Shown here one piece after another: positions 32,923 to 40,811 of a DNA stretch of 64,000 nucleotides (position 1 is the first letter of the stretch; every line of letters begins with the position of its first letter). The notes below the pieces were generated by a model that had not been told where the DNA came from, ran no database searches, and was given only the letters and a program-made list of their open reading frames with translations. Position numbers and translations under genes: made by a program. Source of the stretch: ENR-C20 sp942493145 (lineage in GTDB: Bacteria > Bacillota > Clostridia > Acetivibrionales > DTU013); contig OW818679.1 of assembly GCA_942493145.1 (NCBI GenBank), positions 744,001 to 808,000 on the forward strand, in the 5' to 3' direction.

Positions 32923-32947
32923 AAATCTTAATGGGAGGTTTGAAATT

Positions 32948-34663
32948 ATGAGAAATTTGAAAAGAGGTTTATGTTTGCTGCTCGTTCTTGTTTTAGCGGG
33001 TTCATTTATGCCAGGATGCCAGAATCAATCAACGGAAACCAGCCAACCACAGTCAACGGCGAACGATCAGGTACAGACAGCGGTTTCGTCAGCTCAAACA
33101 CAGGAAGCTGCCACAGTGGAAGCACAACCCGGCCAAGTCCAATTACCTCTGGCAAAAGAAAAGAAGACCTTGTCCCTGTGGACACAGTTCAGCCCGATGA
33201 TTTCGCAATACATCACAGACTTCAATGAAAACCCGACTTTCCAAAAGGCCGAGGAATTGACAAATGTGCATATCAAATTCGTACAGGTATCCCCTGAAGC
33301 CTCTAAGGAAAATTACAACCTTATGGTAGCTTCCGGCCAGCTTACGGATTTTATCTGCAATGACATGACCGTAATGTCTTATGGCGGTGATAAGGCCATT
33401 GCCGATGAAACGGTAGTGAATCTTGAAGATTACAAGCAGTATATGCCCAATTTATTCAAGTATGTAAATATGAATGATGCAACACGCAAGCAGCTCTATA
33501 CAGACAGCGGGAAACTGGCCATATGCGCCAACTTCAGCGTAAATGCCACACCATCTACCCAGGCGGGGTTCGGGTCCATGATACGTCAGGACTGGCTGGA
33601 TAAGGTCGGACTTTCCGCACCGGTGACCTATGATGACTATTATAAAACTCTCAAGGCTTTCAAGGAGAAACTTGGCGTCGATGGCCCAATGATGATGCTG
33701 AGCAATTGTGTTCCCATGAATAATTTCCTGATAGGGGGATATGGTGTAAAAGGTTATCTGAGTGTTGGCTTTATGCCCGAATATCCTTTTTATCAGGTGG
33801 ACGGCAAGGTTAAATTCGGGTTGATTGAATCCGGATTCAAGGATTACATCACTATGATGGCAAAATGGTATTCAGAAGGGCTGATCAATAAAGATTTGAT
33901 TCTTAGCAACCAGGGGTGGGGCAGCCCTGATATGGTGAAACCCGTAATAACTGATAAGGTTGGTCTCTGGTTTGGTGACAGGTTTAAAATGCCTTTATAT
34001 AAAATGCAGGCAAAAGACACGAATTTCAAAGTGGTTGCTGCACCTGACCCGGTGAAGAATCCTGGAGACAAAATCCATTTCGGCGGATTTTCGGATAAGC
34101 TTGCTGCGGAAATGGGCGGCGCCATAAATGGTATTTCCATATCGGGACAATGCTCGGATCCGGTTTTGGCAGCAAAATGGATAGATTTCTGGTATGGCGA
34201 ACAGGGGAGCCTGCTTGCAAACTTTGGAGTAGAAGGCTCGACTTTCAATTTTGACGGAAATAAAAAGCCGGTATACACTGATATGATCACCAAAAACCCA
34301 AAAAAGATGGACTCCATGGCAGCTAAATTCGTGTATCTCAATATGGTTGGAACTACTGCGACGGATGCAAGTCTGACAACAGTCTTCAGCGGCGAGGATG
34401 AAAAGAATGCAGGTGTGATCTGGATGGGCAACAAGGATACAACCTGGGAGCTGGAAGGTACCATGACCAATGAAGAAGGCTCGGAATATACCCAATTGAT
34501 AGGTGATATAAGTACATATGCAGGCGAAATGGTATTGAAGATGGTCATGGGTCAGGAACCAATAACAAAATTCGACGAATTCGTAAAGAGAATCAAAGAT
34601 ATGGACATAGACAAATGTATTCAATTAAAGCAGGCTGCTTACGACAGATACAAAGCAAGATAA
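32948..34663 (+). CDS. Extracellular solute-binding lipoprotein (orphan)
   Basis: 571 residues. A lipoprotein signal ends in SFMPGC with Cys24 as the lipid site. A Ser/Thr/Gln-rich linker follows, then a large ABC-type binding fold of the LipO/LplA kind (KEKKTLSLWTQFSPMISQYI, LMVASGQLTDFICNDMTVMS, FGSMIRQDWLDKVGLSAPVT, GGAINGISISGQCSDPVLAA). Such proteins normally bring sugars or complex organics to an ABC permease. No permease or ATPase gene is adjacent, which is unusual. GGGAGG precedes the ATG. It is followed after about 50 bases by the flavoenzyme gene, so it may bind the substrate of that enzyme or act as a sensor. Confidence 0.85.
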   Translation: MRNLKRGLCLLLVLVLAGSFMPGCQNQSTETSQPQSTANDQVQTAVSSAQTQEAATVEAQPGQVQLPLAKEKKTLSLWTQFSPMISQYITDFNENPTFQKAEELTNVHIKFVQVSPEASKENYNLMVASGQLTDFICNDMTVMSYGGDKAIADETVVNLEDYKQYMPNLFKYVNMNDATRKQLYTDSGKLAICANFSVNATPSTQAGFGSMIRQDWLDKVGLSAPVTYDDYYKTLKAFKEKLGVDGPMMMLSNCVPMNNFLIGGYGVKGYLSVGFMPEYPFYQVDGKVKFGLIESGFKDYITMMAKWYSEGLINKDLILSNQGWGSPDMVKPVITDKVGLWFGDRFKMPLYKMQAKDTNFKVVAAPDPVKNPGDKIHFGGFSDKLAAEMGGAINGISISGQCSDPVLAAKWIDFWYGEQGSLLANFGVEGSTFNFDGNKKPVYTDMITKNPKKMDSMAAKFVYLNMVGTTATDASLTTVFSGEDEKNAGVIWMGNKDTTWELEGTMTNEEGSEYTQLIGDISTYAGEMVLKMVMGQEPITKFDEFVKRIKDMDIDKCIQLKQAAYDRYKAR

Positions 34664-34714
34664 GTTAATATGACAGTTAATGCAGCATTAAAGCAGGTAC
34701 ATAAGGAGAAAATC

Positions 34715-36784
34715 ATGGTCAGCAAATACAAAAACATTTTGACACCTGTAAAAATCGGCAATGTTGTTTTGAAAAACCGGCTCCTGTCAGCTAAATGTGT
34801 GCCCTCTCATTTGGATGACTTTGCTGCCCTTACAGCCTTTTACGAAGGTCTTGCACGAAATGGCGCCGCTACAGTTACCGTAGCAGTGGGCACCTACCCT
34901 GACTGTGAAGGCAAACGCAACCCCATGGCCAGACTGCACATGGATGACCCAGACACCCAGAGCTTTTTCGCCTCTCTGGTAGAGTGTATACATGACCACG
35001 GCACTCTGGCCTCAGCCTCGCTCATGGGTATCGAACCACAGGATGTGGCTATATCGGACACTCCCAACTGGGACGAGATACCCCGAACCGGCGACTATTC
35101 AAGAAACTTCTCAAACAAGCCAGGCATATCAGAGCAAAGGCTTGAAGGCTTGATAGAGGATTTCGTATTCCAGTGCAGGGAATTCAAGCGCATAGGCTTC
35201 GATATGGTTACCATATACATGTCTTACCGGGGATCAATCCTTGCCTGCTCTCTTTCACCTTTGCTGAACCAGCGTACGGACAGGTATGGCGGTAAGACAA
35301 TGAAGGAACGTGCCACCCTCAGCCTGGAAATATTCCGCCGCATCAAGGAGGCATGTGGAAGTGACTTCCTTATCGAAGCGCAGATATCTGCAACTGAAGA
35401 GGCTCCGGGTTATACCCTTGAGGATTGCCTTGACTATTGCGAATTGTGTGAGGGGCTGGTGGACATATTCCAATTCAGAGGCTGGGAGGGTTCCACTACG
35501 CATGGCAACGGTTACAACAGCATAAAAGGCCGGCCTTACAACCTACAGTTCGCCGAGGCCTTTAAAAAGCGCGGAATAAAGGCTCTTGTTTCACCGGTGG
35601 GCACCTTTGGTAATCCTGACGATATTGAGCGTTTTATTTCAGAGGGCAGGACCGACCTGGTCTCCATGGCCCGTACCTTCATTGCCGATGAGAATTATGG
35701 TTTGAAGCTTGTGGAGGAAAGAGGGGAAGACGTGGTACCATGCCTGTTATGCAACAGCTGCCACGACGGTTTTTGCTCAGTCAATCCAAAAGCAGGCTAT
35801 TACCATATTCTCGATACAATGTATAAAAAGCCGGAGTATCAAAAGAAGGTAGCGGTAATCGGTGGAGGGCCTGCCGGCATGAAAGCAGCACTTGTCGCAA
35901 AAGAAAGGGGACATTGTGTCACCTTGTTTGAAAAATCCGATAAATTGGGCGGCCAGTTGAATATTGCCGATCATGCGTATTTCAAATGGCCGGTAAGGGA
36001 TTACAAGAATTGGCTTATCTCGGAGGTTTACAGGGCAGGAATTGATTTGTGTCTATCTACACCGGCCTTGCCTGAAGTAATCAGGGACGAAGGCTACGAA
36101 GCCATTATCTGCGCTCTTGGGTCAAGGCCGACCATCCTTCCCATAAAAGGAGCCGATAGTGATAAGATATGGGATGCAGAAAAAGTATTCGGACGCGAAA
36201 GTGAACTGGGCGAGCGCGTCGTTGTAATCGGCGGTGCTGCCAGCGGCAGGGAGGCTGCTCTCTATCTGGCCTGTTGCGGACATAAGGTTATCATGCTTAC
36301 ACGCAGTCAGGCAATTCTTTTTGATGATCCTCATGCAAAGCGTGCCTGCGAGATTGCATATGAGACAGAACCGAACTTCAGCTTCATCGAACACGCAAGT
36401 ACGACTGAAATCGGAGACGGTTATGTCGTTTGTGATGTCAAGCTCGGAATGCCCAGGCTGGATGAAATGGAATTATTGTTCGGAGGCGGTGGACATGAGG
36501 GGGTGCATGGTGGACCAAGGGGTATGGCCGGCGGACCAGGTGGCCTCGGTGGTCCTGGTGATATGCGCCGCAGGGTAATCGTGCCCGAGCATGAAATCAA
36601 AATTGAGACCCGCAAATTGGAGTTTGACAGTGTAGTAGTTTCCGGAGGGCGTACACCCAGAACAGAGGAAGCCATGATATACGCCGGACTGGCACCACAG
36701 TTTTTTATCATTGGAGACAACCTGTCAGCTGGAGATATCAGGAACTGCACTTCTACTGCGTTTGCAGCTGCAATGCAGATTTAG
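34715..36784 (+). CDS. Old Yellow Enzyme-type iron-sulfur flavoprotein reductase
   Basis: 689 residues with the layout of 2,4-dienoyl-CoA reductase/BaiCD enzymes: an FMN barrel (residues 1-335), a cysteine cluster CLLCNSCHDGFC for [4Fe-4S], and FAD/NAD domains (VAVIGGGPAGMKAALVAKER; VVVIGGAASGREAALYL). The catalytic stretch reads YMSYRGSILACSLSPLLNQR, where relatives have a His-rich HAAHGYLLHQFLSP form, so the active site is altered. A Gly-rich insert (GGPRGMAGGPGGLGGPGDMR) lies in the second nucleotide domain. It probably reduces an activated C=C bond in an enone or ring. AAGGAG precedes the ATG at 34715. Electrons may come from the flavodoxin-ferredoxin fusion. Confidence 0.82.
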   Translation: MVSKYKNILTPVKIGNVVLKNRLLSAKCVPSHLDDFAALTAFYEGLARNGAATVTVAVGTYPDCEGKRNPMARLHMDDPDTQSFFASLVECIHDHGTLASASLMGIEPQDVAISDTPNWDEIPRTGDYSRNFSNKPGISEQRLEGLIEDFVFQCREFKRIGFDMVTIYMSYRGSILACSLSPLLNQRTDRYGGKTMKERATLSLEIFRRIKEACGSDFLIEAQISATEEAPGYTLEDCLDYCELCEGLVDIFQFRGWEGSTTHGNGYNSIKGRPYNLQFAEAFKKRGIKALVSPVGTFGNPDDIERFISEGRTDLVSMARTFIADENYGLKLVEERGEDVVPCLLCNSCHDGFCSVNPKAGYYHILDTMYKKPEYQKKVAVIGGGPAGMKAALVAKERGHCVTLFEKSDKLGGQLNIADHAYFKWPVRDYKNWLISEVYRAGIDLCLSTPALPEVIRDEGYEAIICALGSRPTILPIKGADSDKIWDAEKVFGRESELGERVVVIGGAASGREAALYLACCGHKVIMLTRSQAILFDDPHAKRACEIAYETEPNFSFIEHASTTEIGDGYVVCDVKLGMPRLDEMELLFGGGGHEGVHGGPRGMAGGPGGLGGPGDMRRRVIVPEHEIKIETRKLEFDSVVVSGGRTPRTEEAMIYAGLAPQFFIIGDNLSAGDIRNCTSTAFAAAMQI

Positions 36785-36835
36785 TTCTGCCAGAAGGTCT
36801 GCGACTGGAACTGCAGGTAAGTAAAGATGCAAAGA

Positions 36836-36870
36836 AAGAGGTCGCTTTCTATTAAGGATAGCGGCCTCTT
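36836..36870. terminator. Terminator between convergent genes
   Basis: A 10-bp stem AAGAGGTCGC / GCGGCCTCTT (36836-36845 with 36861-36870, one G-T pair) lies between the rightward flavoenzyme and the leftward beta-helix gene. A-rich DNA to the left gives a T-run for leftward transcripts. Confidence 0.65.
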
Positions 36871-36892
36871 ACTATGTGAGACAGTCCTCACA

Positions 36893-38227
36893 TCAGCCTG
36901 GAGTAACTCCCGGAGGCGGAGGCGGTGGTCCGGCATCCACGTAATCATCTACCAGTGTATCCGAATAGATATAATGTACATGGCCAACGGTATAATCAGC
37001 GGTTATGGCTTTGCCGCCGATATTCAAGGTGTTGAAATATACATTTACATCCTGGGCAGCTGTTACTTTTTTCGCATTGGCAATAGTAATATTTACAATA
37101 CTGCTCTCGCCTGTAACATTCCATTTGGATTGGGCATCCATAGTGAAATTGGTAGCGCTCACGGCAGCATTGATCCTGGTGTTGTCAAGTGAAACCTCAA
37201 GAAAGGCCTTGGCAGGGCGAATCACGTTGCCGGTAACGTTCATACCTTTAAGATTAACAATAAGACGTCCGGATTGAGGTTCGATCAGGTTGCCGTTTCC
37301 GATAGTTCCAACTCTTACGCTTTTCAATGTCATAACGGTCTTTCCACCAGCTTCTGTGATGAGTGCACCTATTGTGCTGTTCAGAATGCCGCTCTTCATG
37401 TCGATGTAGGAATAGTCGGGAGTCATACTATTGTGGCCGTTAAGTCCATATGTACCGGTTACAATGCAATCATACAGATATGTATGGCCGTTGTCGTGCG
37501 CAGCCATGACTCCCTCACAACCATTGGCTGTAAAGGTCGAGTCATAAGCTGTAATGATGGAATTGCCAGCACAGTATATGCCCGGAGAACCGGCTACTTC
37601 AGTGGTTGCATTTATGTCGTGAACAGTTATGTATCCGCCGCCGAAGTCAGTAGCCAAAGCCCCGGAATTCATACCCGAAGTGTGGATCGTAGTGCCATAG
37701 GCATAGATATAACCACCATAAGTTGAATCAAGACCATGCCCAAGTCTGTTGTTGGTGGTGATTGTACCATCCCTGATAGTAAGCTTGCCCCCGCAGGTAG
37801 CAAAACCACCGTTTGCATTGCTTGCTTCAGTGGCGACTATGGTTGGATCGTTCAGGGTTATTTCAGTACCGGTACCATAAACAAGCACTGCTGCAGCATA
37901 CCCGTACTTGCTTGCCAGTTCGGCTGTCAAATCATCATCGGTAAGGTAACCATTACCGGTAAGTTTGGCATCATTAAACTTTGCAATAGCACCATTTTTA
38001 GCATAGATCGCTGAAGCTCCAGGCAGATAATCTGAAATGTAGATTTTGTTTGGGGTATCCCTTCTGTCTGTAATTACGGAACCATCCAGAACATATTCCG
38101 AATTGGCTGATATGACTGCCTCAACTGCGACTTCTATTGCATCAGCTGCTAATGCAACAGAAAATAATGAAAATAGCAGTGTCAACATTAGAATGAAAGA
38201 AATAATTGGCCTTCTCGGTTTTAACAT
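36893..38227 (-). CDS. Secreted right-handed beta-helix protein
   Basis: 444 residues. A signal peptide ends near SLFSVALAADA. The body is made of regular short strands and turns with repeated Gly, Asn and Asp (LTIRDGTITTNNRLGHGLDS, GYIYAYGTTIHTSGMNSGAL, STFTANGCEGVMAAHDNGHT), the mark of a parallel beta-helix of the pectate lyase/adhesin type. The C-terminus ends in a poly-proline run (GPPPPPPGVTPG) with no LPxTG sorting motif or membrane anchor. It is probably exported and binds or modifies polysaccharide, or is a surface structure. AGGAGG precedes the ATG. No catalytic residues could be assigned. Confidence 0.7.
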   Translation of the reverse strand: MLKPRRPIISFILMLTLLFSLFSVALAADAIEVAVEAVISANSEYVLDGSVITDRRDTPNKIYISDYLPGASAIYAKNGAIAKFNDAKLTGNGYLTDDDLTAELASKYGYAAAVLVYGTGTEITLNDPTIVATEASNANGGFATCGGKLTIRDGTITTNNRLGHGLDSTYGGYIYAYGTTIHTSGMNSGALATDFGGGYITVHDINATTEVAGSPGIYCAGNSIITAYDSTFTANGCEGVMAAHDNGHTYLYDCIVTGTYGLNGHNSMTPDYSYIDMKSGILNSTIGALITEAGGKTVMTLKSVRVGTIGNGNLIEPQSGRLIVNLKGMNVTGNVIRPAKAFLEVSLDNTRINAAVSATNFTMDAQSKWNVTGESSIVNITIANAKKVTAAQDVNVYFNTLNIGGKAITADYTVGHVHYIYSDTLVDDYVDAGPPPPPPGVTPG

Positions 38228-38480
38228 TGTCTTACCTCCTCAAAAAATAATAATAGGAATAAAATGTTAAATATTACCTTTTATTTACATTAACACATAA
38301 ACACAAACATGTCAACGCGATAACTATCAACATGCAAACAAATAAAAAATAAAATTGATTGCTAATTAAGATTTTGAATTCAGGGGAAATTAGCCATAAT
38401 ATACCATGAAACTACTACCTTTTTCAAAAAGAAGAAATTTACAGGAGGATTTCTCATAAATTTGTCGAATTAAAAATTAT

Positions 38481-38534
38481 GTAAGTATTATGCAAGTATC
38501 ATGTAAGTATTATGTAAGTATTATGTGGGTACAT
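38481..38534 (+). repeat. 11-base tandem repeat before the chemoreceptor gene
   Basis: The unit GTAAGTATTAT recurs at 38481, 38492 (GCAAGTATCAT), 38503 and 38514, with a degraded fifth copy at 38525 (GTGGGTACAT). The 11-base period is one helical turn, so the sites would face one side of the DNA. It lies in the 350-base divergent region, about 50 bases before the chemoreceptor start. The rest of this region is AT-rich without other features. Confidence 0.85.
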
Positions 38535-38583
38535 AAAATGACATGCGACCCATCACAATACAGATGAGGAAGGTCTTGATAAT

Positions 38584-40791
38584 ATGGGGATTTTTAAGAA
38601 GCAAAAACCTATCACAGGCAAATCAAAGAGTAACTTCGATTTTAAAATCAAAGAATCTGTAAGCAACGAGAAACCAAACATACCCGTAAATTCAGACAAA
38701 CCAATCGTGCCCGGCAAACCGGTAAAACCCGGCAAACTCCCTAAAAAGCGGAGCATAAGGACAAGACTTATAGCAGCTTTTCTAGTGCCAGTGTTTTTAA
38801 TAATAGTACAGGGTGTTTTGTCATATAACATCTCTTCGAATTCAATTTCAAGTGTCGCAAAACAGTCTGATCTTAATGCCATGGAGAGCAACGGCAGATA
38901 TATGCAGGTAATACTGGAAAGTATTGAAAGTCAGACATTCCAGTTTTTTGCAGAGGATAATAACCAGAACTACCTTAATACATTAAGTGGTAACGACGCA
39001 AATAGTGAATTGTTATCACTTTCAACAGCGACCAAGGGTGAAGTGAGGGATCAGTTAAATATAATTGCCAACACAAATTCATACATAAGCAATATTTACC
39101 TTATTGCAAACGGCGAAAAAACATATGTGTTTAATGGTGATGAAAGCGGCGAATTAAATCTGGAGAGCATCAGGCAGACTGAGTTTTATAAAAGTATCCA
39201 GGCTTCTACGGAGAGGCAGGGCTGGATAGGTAAACATAAAGAAATAGACGAAATAATCTCGGGAGATTCGTCTTCTTATGCATTTTCTGCAATATATAAA
39301 AGAATTGATTTATCGAAAAATGAGATAAACGGTATACTTGTAGTCGATATCAAGTCTGATTTCATTGGTGAAATGCTCACAAATATGAAGATGAATGAGT
39401 CAAGCGAGGTGCATCTTATTTATCCGGGGCAGATGGATATAAGCACTGGAGGCGAACAGGAGGAATCCATTACTGAACAGGCATTCTTTGCTGATATAAC
39501 TGCCGACTCAAATTTATCCAACTCAAAAATCATAACATATAACGGCGACCAGCAGCTTCTGTCATACAGCAAACTTGAGTCAGGATATATTCTGTTGAGT
39601 ATAACTCCTTTATCCGTAATAAACAGTGCAACCAGGCCTATCGTTGTTTCAACCATAATTTCCTTGTTAATAGCAGCTATTCTGGCAATTGGGATTGGTT
39701 TGTATATTTCCGGCAGTATGAGCAACATCATCAAAGTAATAATTGCAGCTGCAGGACGTGCCTCGCAAGGCGATCTGACAGGAAAGATGACCACAAAAAG
39801 AAGAGACGAGTTCGGCACTTTAACTGAAAGCATGAATCTGATGATCGGAAACATGAGAAATCTCATTGAACAGACAAAGCTGATATCGCAGCAGGTTGCA
39901 AAGTCTGCAATAACAGTGTCATCCACATCGCAGAATGTCTCGACTGTATCGGTGGAAATAACGCGCGCCGTTCAGGAAATAGCCCTGGGTGCATCAGCAC
40001 AGGCGGGGGACGCAGAAAAGGGTGTGCAGAAAATCGGAGAACTGGCAGATAACGTCGGATTGGTCTCCGAGAACGCAAAGCTTATCGATAAACTTACAAA
40101 GGGTACGATGGATATGACGCAGAAAGGCTTGAAATCAATTGATGATCTGGATGCGAAAGCGAATCAGACAACACTGATTTCAGGAGAAATAATGAAGAGC
40201 ATCAGGGAACTTGAAGAAAATTCAAAATCCATCGGTAATATTGTTGAGGTAATAAGCGGAATAGCTGACCAGACAAACCTTCTTGCGCTCAACGCAGCTA
40301 TAGAAGCAGCCAGGGCGGGAGAATCGGGCAGAGGCTTTGCGGTGGTCGCCGATGAAGTGAGAAAACTGGCAGAGCAGTCTATGAATGCCGCCGATGAAAT
40401 AACAAAGATAATTAAGAATACCCAGGTCCAAACAGCAGGTGCGGTTGAAAAAGCGGTTATGACTGAGGGGATCCTGAAATCGCAGAATGAGGCTGTTAAC
40501 AACACTCTTGGCGCTTTTAACGGGATCAAGGATTCAATGGATAACCTTGCAGCCCAGGTCAGTCAGATAATGAAACTGATTGCAGATACAGAAGAGCATA
40601 AGGATCAGGCAATACAGTCAATCCAGAACATATCCGCTGTGACCGAGGAAACGGCAGCCGCTTCAGAGGAAGTCAATGCATCGGCTGAAGAGCAGTTGGC
40701 TGGAATAGAGGAACTTGCACGGAATGCAAGTGAGCTTGGCGATGCTGCGAAGCAGCTTGAGGAATCGATATCAATATTTAAATTGAACTGA
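38584..40791 (+). CDS. Methyl-accepting chemotaxis protein
   Basis: 735 residues. An unusual cytoplasmic head of about 60 residues is rich in Lys and Pro (VPGKPVKPGKLPKKR). Segment 62-80 is the first membrane helix, then an extracellular Cache-type sensor domain follows to about 335, a second helix (VVSTIISLLIAAILAIGIGL), a HAMP domain, and the signalling coiled coil with the conserved hairpin IADQTNLLALNAAIEAARAG ... GRGFAVVADEVRKLAEQS. It reports an extracellular ligand to the CheA/CheW system. GAGGAAGG lies about 12 bases before the ATG. It is a single gene with its own promoter region containing 11-base repeats. Confidence 0.92.
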   Translation: MGIFKKQKPITGKSKSNFDFKIKESVSNEKPNIPVNSDKPIVPGKPVKPGKLPKKRSIRTRLIAAFLVPVFLIIVQGVLSYNISSNSISSVAKQSDLNAMESNGRYMQVILESIESQTFQFFAEDNNQNYLNTLSGNDANSELLSLSTATKGEVRDQLNIIANTNSYISNIYLIANGEKTYVFNGDESGELNLESIRQTEFYKSIQASTERQGWIGKHKEIDEIISGDSSSYAFSAIYKRIDLSKNEINGILVVDIKSDFIGEMLTNMKMNESSEVHLIYPGQMDISTGGEQEESITEQAFFADITADSNLSNSKIITYNGDQQLLSYSKLESGYILLSITPLSVINSATRPIVVSTIISLLIAAILAIGIGLYISGSMSNIIKVIIAAAGRASQGDLTGKMTTKRRDEFGTLTESMNLMIGNMRNLIEQTKLISQQVAKSAITVSSTSQNVSTVSVEITRAVQEIALGASAQAGDAEKGVQKIGELADNVGLVSENAKLIDKLTKGTMDMTQKGLKSIDDLDAKANQTTLISGEIMKSIRELEENSKSIGNIVEVISGIADQTNLLALNAAIEAARAGESGRGFAVVADEVRKLAEQSMNAADEITKIIKNTQVQTAGAVEKAVMTEGILKSQNEAVNNTLGAFNGIKDSMDNLAAQVSQIMKLIADTEEHKDQAIQSIQNISAVTEETAAASEEVNASAEEQLAGIEELARNASELGDAAKQLEESISIFKLN

Positions 40792-40811
40792 TTACAACAC
40801 TGACTCAATTA

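Noticed and set aside
36421..36750. Proline-rich frame opposite the flavoenzyme glycine tract
   Set aside because: Antisense reading of the GGP-encoding DNA; no ribosome binding site.
38481..38534. Possible CRISPR array
   Set aside because: The units are 11 bases long with no spacers and no cas genes nearby; it is a simple tandem repeat.
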